DNA from: Xiphophorus maculatus
Lineage: Eukaryota > Chordata > Actinopteri > Cyprinodontiformes > Poeciliidae
Reading direction: 5' to 3'
NCBI RefSeq assembly: GCF_002775205.1
Contig: NC_036447.1
Coordinates: 13,002,501-13,066,500, forward strand
Length of the DNA stretch: 64,000 bases
Part shown: positions 1-26,387 of the stretch, piece by piece
How positions within the stretch are numbered: position 1 is the stretch's first letter
Layout of the letters: the number at the start of each line of letters is the position of its first letter
The notes under the pieces: model-generated
What the model was told of the DNA's origin: nothing
What the model saw: only the letters and a program-made list of their open reading frames with translations
Databases searched by the model: none
Position numbers and translations under genes: made by a program

Positions 1-1354
1 AAAAAATAAAAAACTTCTGCAGAAACATTTCTGGTCACAAATACCATGGAGAGTCATGGTTAGAGCAGAGCTACACAGCATCAGGAACACAAACAGTTGC
101 TGAATATTGAGATTACAATATTGATTATGATAAACGCAAATTTTGTTGTTTTCCTTTCTCTCCATCATTATAATATCCTTCCAATTTTCTGTAAGGTTTA
201 TCATCTCTGGCTGTAAGAATAGATGAAATATGGGGCAGTTAGTCCCCTTCAGAATGGCCAAGTTTATTATTGGAATATTTGGATACGAATGCATGGCTCT
301 TAAAATATGATATTTAACTAATTGTAGCATCCAATCAGTCCTTTGCATTTGGAATTTTCCTAAAATTGAAAATGCAAACAGATGAAAAGTTCGCCAACAC
401 TCTTATGACTGGAACGTTGGAAAGTACCCGTGTTTTTCAATGCTGCAGATAAAGATATTAAAATGTTGAATCAATCAGTTTCTACAGTCTGGCATCCGTT
501 TAATGAAAAATGTTTGTGTGACCCAGGTTTCTCTTTATGTCTGAAGCAAATAGCAACTAAGCACTACTACACTTTATGAAGTCAACCCACTGCTGTTGAG
601 CCTCTGACCTGGAAAGCTAAGCTAAGCGACCAGCCGTCCAGTGAAAACCCTTTAGGACCTTCAGTGGTGCAGAGTACCACGCATCATTTCTGGCTGTAAA
701 CACTGGACAAGTCATGCTGAAGTGCACCTGGACAGATGGCTAGACTTCAGCCAAAGGAAGTTTCTTTAAAAGTGACTGTGCTAGGAAAAAAAAAAACTAT
801 GAAGCACTTCATGCCACTGGTGAATTTTATCATTTCGAATAACAAGTAAAGAAGTAGCCTCAGGCCCTAATCTCATCTGTATGCAAAGAGCTACCATGAA
901 ACTGTGATATTTTTTCTTATGGTTATCATGCCATGAAAATCTCATTCTGGCCAGGTGCCTAATTGGTGCTGAGAGACACAGAGAGCAACTCTGAAGCAAC
1001 AAAAGCCAACAGGCAGAAAGTGTGCACTTAGAAGCTCACAAGAAGTGGACCGTTGGATTATTAGCTCACCACCTGGATGAGTAAAGCAATTAGGACCCTG
1101 TCTAAGGGCTAATTGCAATGTCAACAGCAAAGTGTGAGTCAGTGTGTACTTCAAGTTCCAGGTTTGCAGGAGATGAGGCAATATTGTTGTAAGCTGCGGA
1201 GAAGAAGTTTGGCAATCTGGCATCAAAGTGACAGTCATGAGCTAAAACAGCAGAGCACTGACATGAGGTGATGCTGACGGGGAAAGGAAAAAAAATAGGC
1301 TTTAAAGTAAAGGAAAAGTCAGAATGAGGAGCAGGGAACTCATGGCTTTCAGTC

Positions 1355-1355
<1 letters not shown>

Positions 1356-1446
<91 letters not shown>

Positions 1447-1476
1447 TGTGTGTGTGTGGGTGTGTGTGTGGGTGTG
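1356..1476. repeat. (GT)n microsatellite
   Basis: About 120 bp of GT/TG dinucleotides, interrupted near the right end by GGGT variants. Open frames across it on both strands are low-complexity artefacts. Confidence 0.98.
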
Positions 1477-1785
1477 CTGCAGTGTGTTCTTGGACAAAGA
1501 TGTTGTCTGGAGGTTTCTGGTCTCTCTGGTGATCTCATCATCTCCAGCCTGCTGCCATTAGAGCATGTGTGCGTGTCTGTAATAATTTAGCCCTTTAGTG
1601 ATTTAGTGTGTGTGTTTTGTTGAGCTTGCAGAAAGTTTTTGTGTGCTTCTGTGATCATGTAAAAATGCTTGTGTGTGTGGGGGCGTGTGTGCGTATATGT
1701 GTGAGTGTGGTTGAGTCGGTAGCCAAGGCCTGCAAGCCGCAATATTTTCCCCTTCAGTCATGTTTGTTTTATATCATTCATAGAG

Positions 1786-1820
1786 AAGGAGAAGAAGAAG
1801 AAGAAGAAGAAGAAGAAGAG
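1786..1820. repeat. (GAA)n microsatellite
   Basis: Short purine-rich GAA tract, followed by further G/A-rich sequence to about 1935. Confidence 0.9.
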
Positions 1821-4155
1821 CAAGGAGGTGGTTGGGGGGTGGATTAGATAAATATGGTAGCAACATGAGTGATTGTTTGGAGAGCGAATGGAGAGGAGGT
1901 TCAGTGGAAGAGTTGGAGTCCAAGTGTGGAGAGGAGATGCAGGAAGTGTTTGCTGAGTGGGTTGGGGTTGAGTACACAGTAGCTTTACTGACCTAGAAAG
2001 ACAATATTTGCAGACATGCTCAAACACACACCCACTTGTGCACAACAGGAAAAAGAAAAATTTCCCTCACACCATGACTTAGGCTTCTTATGACCCATTC
2101 CTAAATTAGTTCCTTTACCTTTTAAATCATGTCTGATTTCTGCCTGGTTTCTGTCCTGCAGAAAAAGGAGATTAAAAGTCTTTGACTCAGATCTACTTAA
2201 AGGGATCACTTTATTTTACTTTCGTTTTTATTGATCAACTTTTTGAAAGCGACACACATTGTTATCAGTTATGTAAATGTTCTATTCAGGAAAAAGGACA
2301 ATGGTAGGTTTCTGCAACTGCATGCAGTTTTTTCTAAGAATTGAACCTGCAGGCCCACAGGCGTTTGTTCTAGTTTTTTTTTTTTTTTTTTTGAAAGACG
2401 AACCTGGATAAGTAATAAGTATTAAAGAAAAAACCCATTCCTCAGCTTGCACACATATCAGTGAATGCTGTTAGGGGTGCGTACTGGAGGTGCAAATGTC
2501 TCCAGGGCTGTTCTTGCTCAGGTGTTAAGAGATAATTGACATTTACAGTACGTACTCTGAAGTTCCACGGAGGCTCGGCGTCATATGTGTGACTGTTGGT
2601 ATGTAATTTTTACCTTTCAATTTTGCCTGACTTATTTTCAAAAGTTAGGTAACGTTGACATATTTCTACACAAAACAGTGAAGACAGAAAAAGTACAGCG
2701 TGACCTAATTATCAAAATTCAAGAAGCAATTTCTTGTCTTGACTGTAGGTGGAGAATATGAGCAGGTCCCCAATTTCAATTCATTTTTCTTTAATTCACA
2801 AATAATTAACTATCAAACACATGGATCAAAAAACTTAAAGTCTTTTTCTTGTAAGGATTTACCAAAATCTATAGAAGTTCACAGTTGTTAGAACGTTTAA
2901 GCCTTGAATAAAGGAATGACCAATTTCATGTTAGGCTTAATGCTGAATGAAGAACAAATGATACTAAAAAAATTCAACTCATTAGATTTTCTTTAAATAA
3001 AAAAAGAAGGATTAATTCACAACGATGGAAACACAAAATGATTCACAAATGCTAAAAAAAAATAATCAATGAGGTAAAACTAAACATGGGAGGAAAAAAC
3101 TGAAACACACCAAAATGTGTTGTTGGAAAAGATAATATTGATTTGATAGATGGAGGTAAAAATTTCAATAAGCAGATGAAATTTTGAGAAAAATGTTTAA
3201 ATGCAGTATTTTAAAAGTAGCTAATGCTAAATTAACAAAATGAGAAAATAATTAAATAAAATCTGCATTTATTTCACATAACTGATTTGGAAAGTATATT
3301 AATCACTACTTTAAAAATATATATAGGATAAATAACTATCTTTGAAATCTTTATCTTACAATAAAATTGCAATAGAACCACTGGTATGTAGTGATTATTT
3401 TAAAAATAAAGAGTAATTGGGAATAAATTTTATTCACTAAAAATCAGCATTTTGCAAATCAAAGAAGACTCAAGTCTCAAGTTTGTTTTTTTGGGTTTGG
3501 ATAAAAGATGTGCTCAATATTTCTCTGCTGAAATTGTGATGGACATATTCACCTACTCCTGGATAAATATTTTTTGTTGTTTTATTTTGCCGGTGTTAAG
3601 CTTAGACCGTAGAACAAGGTATTGTTGGTTTTTTCTACTCGCACAAAAGAACAGACTTTAGCACATTTAAAGTTTCTGGTTGTCGCAGTAAAAAGTCCCT
3701 CTAAAGTCCTTCCTTTGTCCATTTCCTGTTGTCATGATCTGTTTGCGCTTTATACTTGCCTGTACTGTCAGCGCCGCTTGTGATTCACAAACCACAATAG
3801 GAAAATGGTTTGACCTCTGGTTGAACTGCCATACAATTCAAACCTGGATTAGAAAACACGCTCCCACAGCACGCAGACACACACACACGCCCACGCACAC
3901 CGCACACACACCTGACTGCCAGGCTCTTTGTTTCCCTGAAGCCGGGCAAAGGGCGAGGCTCCACTCGTCATGTTCACACCCTTCCTGACCCAGCTAGCAA
4001 GCATCCGTCTCTCTCCCCATCTGGAACCTTGGTGTGTGTGTCTCTGCCTTCCTGTATGTGTCTGTCTGGGCGTGATGGCTGGTGTTCTTACCCATTAGTT
4101 AATAATTAAAGGCTAACCTGTCTCCAGACTCTGGACTTTAATCAGGTCATACACA

Positions 4156-4156
<1 letters not shown>

Positions 4157-4235
<79 letters not shown>
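4157..4235. repeat. (CA)n microsatellite
   Basis: About 79 bp of uninterrupted AC; a shorter AC run follows at about 4294-4313. Confidence 0.98.
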
Positions 4236-4239
<4 letters not shown>

Positions 4240-5083
4240 CCCTCAGGGTACATTCTTTGACAGTTTGTGTTGCTTTAATGCTTCAGTGAACAAACACACA
4301 CACACACACACACCCACGCCTACACACAATCACACTCAAAAACTCCCATTTAGGCCCAATCAACCAACCCAGCTGCACCTGGCCATTTGAAGCCAAGGTA
4401 ACTGAAGCCAGAGTGGAAACCTCACACTCTTTTATCCAAATACCAGGCGGTTCTCAGTACATGCAGAATGTTAATGTGTGATCAGGTGTCTGAAGTTTCC
4501 AGGCACATCAAACCTGCAAAATGTCTTCTGTGGTCCCAGAAACCTTTTTTCTTTAAACATTTTGAGTTTTATATCCCAATATATATCAAAAATATTTAGA
4601 TGTCATGTGACCTAATGTGTATGAACCAATGGGCAAGTAAGGATTACACAAATGAAATATGTAGAATAAAAGGTGTGTGCATGCTTGAAATGTCAAAGTT
4701 AAATTTCATGAGACGAGAGGATTTCCAACTTTGTATTAGATGTACAGCCTCAGTGAATACAACTATTTCCAATAAACATTATATAGATTCATCAGTCAGA
4801 ATGACAGGATGAAAGCCTAATGGAATGCAGTATTTTTTCTAGGTGTGGTTTTCCGTAAATTTTTTTATTGGTCTTTTTTACTTTTCAGAAACAATTGTGG
4901 TTGTCGTAAAAGTTTTTAATGGATTATAGCTTTTTAGACAAGGATTATGGCTCACAGATGTTTCCATTTATTTGAAGCTTTTTTTCATGAGTGCAAAAGG
5001 ACGAGGATATCTGACAGTGTGAGCAGGATAAAGTGTACCAATGAATGTGTGTTTTATTTTGTAGGAGCCTGGCCAGTGCAGCC

Positions 5084-11215
<6,132 letters not shown>

Positions 11216-11872
11216 AATCCTCCACGCCGGCCAGGCGACGCATATTTCAGGCCGAGGTTCATTGTTGGGACTTCACCACTTTGACTTGACGGTGTTAAAA
11301 TGGCCGACTGAAAGGGATTGGGGGAAATATTCCTCAGGGTGCATGTTTTGAACCCTTTCACCTCATTCGTAAGAGCTGGTAACGCCTTCCTACTCTCATT
11401 TAGACATTTATGGTTGCTGTGTCAGACCTCTGACCAGCTGTGGAAGGTCCTGAGGGGCTGCAGCATCTCAGCTGGCTTGAGAGCAGCTCCCTCCTGTCTG
11501 CAGAAACAACCTGCCTCATCAACCAAGTCTTGGCATGCTCAGACTCTTTAGTGCAACATCAGATCTTCGTATTTACTTTGTGGGCTTGGACACACACTTT
11601 CATACATGTTATTTGCTAGCTAGGACAATAAAATGTGAAAACCTTCCAGAATGTATCACATCACACCCACTGTGCATTGTGTCATACACCTTAAGCTTCC
11701 TATTTTTCCTTTTTTTGTCGTCTTGCTTCTTCTTGAGCGCAGCTAGCTGTGACTAACGCTAATGCTAATTCCTCCGTCATTGGCCACCACATTACACCAC
11801 ACACCACATCTGCCTCTACAAGCTTACATGATGAAGTGAAGACAGGTAGCTAAATGCTTGCTTTCTTTTGGA

Positions 11873-11873
<1 letters not shown>

Positions 11874-11932
<59 letters not shown>
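11874..11932. repeat. (CA)n microsatellite in the klf3 3' UTR
   Basis: 59 bp of uninterrupted AC/CA, 0.65 kb after the klf3 stop. Confidence 0.98.
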
Positions 11933-11935
<3 letters not shown>

Positions 11936-12254
11936 GCAGAGCAAGAAAACATGCACTTACTAAAAGCAGCTCAGTCTTGGTTTGGTCTGCTTTTGCATGT
12001 TAAAAAGTGGGACTGCAGGTCTCATTCATTATTAGGAGTGAAGTGTTTATCAATGTTTTCATTCAGAAATGTGAACGTAGCTGCACAGGGGCATTATTGT
12101 GTGAGTGAGAAAAAATATCACCCATAAAATGGTAAAAGGGTAGAAGAACTATTATGCTTTGTGTATTAAGACATGTTTTTATGTATGTTTAAACTCTTCT
12201 GGTTTTTGATGTGACACCGTGGTAGCCTTTTTTATAGTATGACACTTTTTATAG

Positions 12255-12669
12255 TGCCTTTCAAAGTACTACTTCCTCTTGAACGTTTACACATTTTGTT
12301 GGGTTATAGCCTGCTATGTCCCTACGTATTGTAATGGGATTTTATGTGATAGAGCAAACTAAAATGTTGAACCTTCGCCTTTGCTTTTAGTCTTTTGCAG
12401 CGTGTAACAAGGTTTTATATCAGTCCATGCTGATGAAAAGCACCCCCACAGCATCATCCTACCACCACCATGCTTCACCATGGCGATGATGTGTTAGGAG
12501 TAATGTGTAGTCGGTTTTCCATCACACATTATGTTTTGCAGTCCTTCCACTTTACAAAAACACACTACTTGTCTGTTGCTCTGTTACATAAAATACATTA
12601 AAATTCATGGCTGTAATTTGACTAAATGTGAAAATGTTCAGGGGTTATGGGTACTTTTGCAAGGCACTT
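12255..12669 (-). mobile_element. Internally deleted Tc1-like transposon relic
   Basis: The left end (AGTGCCTTTCAAAGTACTAC, then CTTGAACGTTTACACATTTTG) and the reverse of the right end (GTGCCTTGCAAAAGTACCCA) are copies of one terminal inverted repeat. On the minus strand a fragment at about 12425-12480 reads VKHGGGRMMLWGCFSS, the conserved Tc1 transposase segment usually GGGSIMLWGCFS. Only about 415 bp remain, so it is dead. It sits inside the inferred klf3 3' UTR. Confidence 0.8.
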
Positions 12670-13337
12670 TGACAAAATATGCAAAGTGCAAAGCATGGAA
12701 ATTTGCTCTTAAATATCAGCATTTCAGAAACAGTTCTGTTTCATTTAGGCATGACTTGCAGAAGATGTAATTGGAAAGGAAATTTAGTACATTTTTCTCT
12801 ATATTTATAACCATAGGATACACAGTAACAGGTTTTACTGCAATGAAATGCCAGCAAGATTTTAGAGCACATTTTTTTACACCTCCTGGGGAACAAAATA
12901 GTTTAAAAAGCATCTTTGTACATCTCCAATGCGCACTTTATATATAAAAATATATTTGTATATAAAAATAGTATCTTGTATATCATTCCCAAAGCCAAGC
13001 AATTTAAAATCACACATTTTTTTTCTGCTTATAGAGTTGCTGATTGGTTTAACCTGAAACCTTTTACAGGTGTCAGGGTTTGTCATTTTTTTAAGAGGTG
13101 CAAAGTCTCATTTATTCACATGTACACAAATACTATACCGAATGTAGCAGCTCAACTGATCTGCATTTGCTCCCTGATACTCAGTGCAGTTCTTTGCTTT
13201 GTATATGTTTTTGTTTTTTTATCTATGCACATGCAAGTTGTGATATAATTGATTTTTAAACTGAAAGGGCAATTAATGGTTTTTATTACGCATGATTTTT
13301 GATACTCTACTATACATTTCTGTCATGTTGTGTCTTT

Positions 13338-13484
13338 AATAAACCATATTTCTTTTTAATCTAAGCGGTGGCAATTCAAAGGGAACTGTGTTAAACTGTG
13401 AACATATATTTGTACATTACAGGTCTATATGTAATTTTTGCATTTTTTAAAAAAGAATATTCAATATTCCTACCACTCAATAAA
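13338..13484 (+). terminator. klf3: Candidate polyadenylation signals of klf3
   Basis: AATAAA hexamers at 13338-13343 and 13479-13484 in AT-rich DNA, on the coding strand and downstream of the klf3 stop. Which one is used cannot be told from sequence alone. Confidence 0.5.
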
Positions 13485-13986
13485 TATATTGGTAAAAAAA
13501 AAAAGGAATGGAGTTTTGTCTTTCTACTTTCCTTTCTTTGTTTCTTTCTTTTTTGACAAGAGTCGGTTCTTTTGAGTTAGATACAGTGCAAAGAAAAATA
13601 GACTTTTGTTTATCTAAACTTAACCAAATGTTAGCTATGTTTTAATTTCATCCTGTTTAAAAACCCTTTTAACTAGTCAAGCTATTTGCTTAGCGATAAA
13701 AAAAATATTTAGAAGCAATACATTCTAGGTGTACAGAAGAAATGTTACCTTCTACATCCACATCATTGTGTTTGTAGAATTCAGTTCCTGAATATTTTCG
13801 AATATGTTAAGATTATTGTGGTACAAAAAATATAAAAAACATACTTTTGCTTTGTTTCTTTTTGCCCTATAATTTTTTTAAATGACTATTTTAAGTAAGA
13901 ACATATATTTAAGCTAAATTTAATTTGTTACTCATTCATGTCTGACCACAAAAAGAACAAAAATGTTGTAGTGTAGTACATAAAAG

Positions 13987-14472
13987 CAGGGGTGTGAAAC
14001 TCATTTTTGTTTTGGGTCAAATCAAGATCATGAATGCTCTTAAGGACCAGTGGTGCCACAATGTATTGATAAAACCTGTTCACAAACTGTTAATTTATGA
14101 ATGAATTCCTAAAATTAAATATTATTGAACATCTTTTCAGTCCCTCCAGGATTGCTTGATTTGTTTTGTAATTTTTTACAATGAAAATCAAAGTGTTTGT
14201 GGTACTAATTTGGAAATTGCGATATTTGCACTTATTTATGACAGTAAATGCAACTTTTTATTACTCAGTGTATAGATCATGGACTATAATCTGACATCAG
14301 TTAAGTCTGAGGAAGCTGTTTATAAGTAAAAAAGTAAACAGATAAAAACTACAGCGATTTAAACGACAAAATAATATTTAAGCACACTTATTGTTTAGTC
14401 TAGAATATAGAGGGCCACATTAAAAGCAATGGCGGGCCAGATTTGGCCCACAAGCCTTAAGTTTGACACAGG
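13987..14472. mobile_element. hAT-like MITE with 8-bp target duplication
   Basis: Starts CAGGGGTGTGAAACTC and ends with AAGTTTGACACAGG, an imperfect inverted repeat; inside the right end is GGCGGGCCAGATTTGGCCCA. Flanking 8-mers CATAAAAG (13979-13986) and CATTAAAG (14473-14480) match at 7 of 8, as expected for hAT target-site duplication. No coding capacity. Confidence 0.75.
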
Positions 14473-14678
14473 CATTAAAGCAAAAATTTTATGAACATAC
14501 TTTTTCTCTTTTTCATTACTGGTTTCAGGATAGTCCAGTTACTAAAACATGCAGCAGCTTGGTTTATTTATGCATTAGGTCAACTAAAGAAATAATATTT
14601 AGCGCAAATATACCGATACGCGTAAAAATTCTAAACACATTCTTTTTCGATTGCCGAATTTATTAATAAAATAAAAAT

Positions 14679-14684
14679 AAAAAA
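14679..14684 (-). terminator. Pol III oligo-T terminator of the tRNA-Pro gene
   Basis: Six consecutive T on the minus strand, two bases after the 3' end of the tRNA; a simple RNA polymerase III stop signal. Confidence 0.8.
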
Positions 14685-14686
14685 TT

Positions 14687-14758
14687 GGGCTCGTCCGGGA
14701 TTTGAACCCGGGACCTCTCGCACCCTAAGCGAGAATCATACCCCTAGACCAACGAGCC
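14687..14758 (-). tRNA. tRNA-Pro, anticodon AGG
   Basis: The reverse complement is a 72-nt tRNA. The acceptor stem pairs GGCTCGT with the 3' ACGAGCC (discriminator C), the D-arm carries TGGTCTAGGGGTA (A box), the anticodon loop reads TTAGGGT within CTCGC/GCGAG, and the T-arm carries GGTTCAAATCC (B box). No intron and no CCA are encoded, as is usual for eukaryotes. It matches the vertebrate tRNA-Pro(AGG) as I remember it. Directly downstream on the minus strand lies a run of six T (plus-strand AAAAAA, 14679-14684), a Pol III terminator. It appears intact and functional. Confidence 0.97.
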
Positions 14759-15084
14759 ACGATGTGGGCGAGGACCGAACAATATCATCTAACCTGTAAC
14801 CGACCGCTGTATGCCTAGCATAACTTCAGTATGTAAATAATCACTTTTAGCAAAGTAATTTACCTTGTTTTTTCTACTGTGCTGAAGTAATCGAGCACAT
14901 TCTCATTTACTTCAAACATTTAAGCTAAACGGAGACGAGATGATTCACTCCTGTCTGCTTGCTGTGGCATCACTCTTGAACGCAGGTTTTTAGTAATAGA
15001 CATGATAATTAATATAGCGAACTGTTCCCCCCATACTAAATAACACCTAAATTAGCTTCTTTTATTTATTTTTTTTGCTGTAGA

Positions 15085-15238
15085 TGACGTCAGAACGTTT
15101 GATTAGCTCAGATACCTGGGGGTGTTGTGGCCGCAGTGAATCATCTTGACCAGCGTGACTCTCTGACGCTGTCACAGACCCCGGCCTGCCGACGTGGCGG
15201 GGCGGAAGAAGAGCCGCTGGCTGGCTGGCACCAAACGG
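15085..15238 (+). promoter_or_regulatory. fam114a1: Probable fam114a1 promoter and noncoding first exon
   Basis: A perfect palindromic CRE, TGACGTCA, lies at 15085-15092, followed by a GC-richer stretch with GGCGGGG (about 15197-15203) that stands out from AT-rich flanks. A good splice donor, AAACGG|GTGAGC, occurs at 15238/15239. The next exon on this strand starts at 17080, seven bases after which comes the fam114a1 ATG, so this is the natural place for the 5' UTR exon. The transcription start is inferred. Confidence 0.5.
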
Positions 15239-15934
15239 GTGAGCTGTAGCTGCTGTCTCTTTCTGGGAAAACAAAACACTGTTTGTGCTTTTTTTTGTTG
15301 CAGAATTTAATATGTTAACTTTTTTCTGCAGGACGCTGACTTACAATTAAATAAACAATTACGGTAGTTGTCACTGAGATTACGTCTCCAAAGAGTTACT
15401 GGTTTAGAGAAAGGTACTTTTTGAATGACTCAGAAATACTTTGTAACAATAACATTTGTTTCCACATTTTTCTCGCGTTGCTGTTAAAGTTGTCATGCTG
15501 CAGTTGTAATGTAATGTAATCCGTGTTATGAGTAGCTTTATCTTCTTTCATGTTTGCATTTATTCACAACATCTCAATGATAATTTCAGCCGCTTCTTGG
15601 TGTATAGATAGCCACATGACTTATTTTACCTGTTTAAACACCACTTCGTTATACTTATTGCTTCAGGAAACATTACGTGTTTTTTTAAACAGTTTGACAT
15701 GCCCTTTATTATTCTAGTTGTAATGAAACTATGTATTAATGCAGTTAACCACCGTATTATATTCAGTGTGTAGAACTTAGAGCGAATAGTCAGTTGCTTA
15801 CTAACTTTTTGTATTCTGCAAACAAATAGAGATTATGTTGAAAATGTTGGGTGATAATAATAAAAATGCGAGTATACTTTTTCCTGCTGATCACTAGATG
15901 GCGACGTTGTTCCCTGTATGTACACTGGCTATTT

Positions 15935-16870
15935 AAAACTATTTAAACTTTTTCACATTTTTCATGGTACAGCCACAAACTTTCATCCAGTTCATTGGGA
16001 TTTAATGTGATGGACCACAACAAGGTATTATATGACTCCTAAGTGGAAGTAAAATAATACCTGGTTTTTCAAATATTTTACAAATATAAATCTGAAAAGT
16101 GTAACCTGCATTTGTATTCAGTCCTTCCCTGTTATAACCTTATATAAGTTTTTAATTAGATATAAGTCTGTGCTTTGACTGGTCCATTCTAAAGCATGAT
16201 AAGCTATTCCATTGTGCCCTGCTGTATGTTTAGGTCCTGCTTCCCTGCCGGAAAGTGAATCTCCGCATTGGTCACAAGACATTAGCATAACAGGTTTCCT
16301 TCTAGGATTGTCTTGTATTTACCTCCAGCCATTAACTCTTCCCAGCGTACCCATCTCCAAGACATAATGCTGCCACCACCGTGGATCATGGTGAAGACGG
16401 TTTGCTCATGGTGATATGCAGTGTTAGTTTTCTGTTTTAGTATCTTTCATGTGGTTCAAAAAGTCCAAGCTGCTTCTTCCTTATGTTTGCAATGTCCTCT
16501 ATGTAGCTTGTGATAAACTGGCAGCATGAAGCATACAACTGTTCGCTGTCAACAGATTTTTCCGCCTGGACTGAAGACGTTTGCAGCTCCTCTAGAGTTA
16601 CCATGGATCGTTTGGTTGATTCTCTGATTAATGCTTTTTGTCTCCTCATCCAATCTGTCAGTCTTGGTGGACGGCCACGTGTTAGTAGTTTTGTAGTTGT
16701 GTAAATTTTCAAAATATGGACTGACTTGTAAAGGTGGCATTGGAGTTTATTTTTTGGCATGGGAGTAAATAGTACTGAATACAAATGCACATCACATGAC
16801 ATGGTAGCATTCTTCCTGCTTGACTATTATGAAAGGTTTAAGGGGTATTAATATTCTTGCAGGCACTGTA
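15935..16870 (-). pseudogene. Decayed Tc1-like transposon with transposase remnants
   Basis: The right end reversed reads TACAGTGCCTGCAAGAATAT, a Tc1-like terminal repeat; the left end carries the matching TTTTTCACATTTTTCATGG segment. On the minus strand about 16690-16560 encodes RGRPPRLTDWMRRQKALIRE and MVTLEELQTSSVQ, the second helix-turn-helix region of Tc1 transposases. At about 16360-16390 IHGGGSIM matches the GGGSIMLWG block. Frames are broken, so it is inactive. It lies between the probable noncoding first exon and the first coding exon of fam114a1. Confidence 0.85.
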
Positions 16871-17085
16871 AGTAATAATTACTTAATAGAAAACTACAAG
16901 TCAGCATCATTAACAACAACTTTAAATTGTGGTTCTTGCTAAATGCCACTGCTGTGCAGGTTTGTTATCCTAATCTCACATTTTAATATTTGGATTGTGA
17001 GTTTACGACGTACATAAAGAGTCATAAATAGATTAGATTATATCGGTTGCTCGTCTCAGAAGGATCTTCCCTCTTCCAGGTCACC

Positions 17086-26206
<9,121 letters not shown>

Positions 26207-26299
26207 CACCCTCAGTGCACCTGTTTGTCCTAATGTACAGTTGTAAAGTAAAGCGCAGGGCTTTTATGTGCCATAAAGCAGGAGATACCTTAGTGGGAG

Positions 26300-26387
26300 A
26301 ATAAACGTTCCTAATGGAAGCAGATAAATGGACTAATAACATACAACAATGACACAGATGTGTTTATCCGCTTCTTAATTAATAAAG
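26300..26387 (+). terminator. fam114a1: Candidate polyadenylation signals of fam114a1
   Basis: AATAAA at 26300-26305 and 26382-26387, 94 and 176 nt after the fam114a1 stop. The choice between them is unresolved. Confidence 0.45.

Larger units (their letters stand above)
1..5064. other. klf3 5' side: intron or upstream DNA without recognised exons
   Basis: AT-rich noncoding DNA. The klf3 start exon has an acceptor at 5064, so part of this is an intron and the noncoding first exon may lie here or to the left of the window. Apart from the microsatellites listed separately I see no gene. Confidence 0.6.
11216..13490 (+). other. klf3: klf3 3' untranslated region (inferred extent)
   Basis: No open frame follows the stop at 11215. 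Two AATAAA signals are seen at 13338-13343 and 13479-13484, the second just before an A-rich run at about 13494. A long 3' UTR of about 2.3 kb fits mammalian KLF3, but the end is inferred. It contains a (CA)n run and a Tc1-like relic, listed separately. Confidence 0.6.

Noticed and set aside
1102..1590. Open frames of Val-Cys or Thr-His repeats on both strands
   Set aside because: They are translations of the (GT)n microsatellite, with no other coding signal.
14687..14758. Possibility that the tRNA is a SINE head
   Set aside because: All stems pair, both promoter boxes are canonical, a T-run terminator follows, and no SINE body or A-tail is attached.
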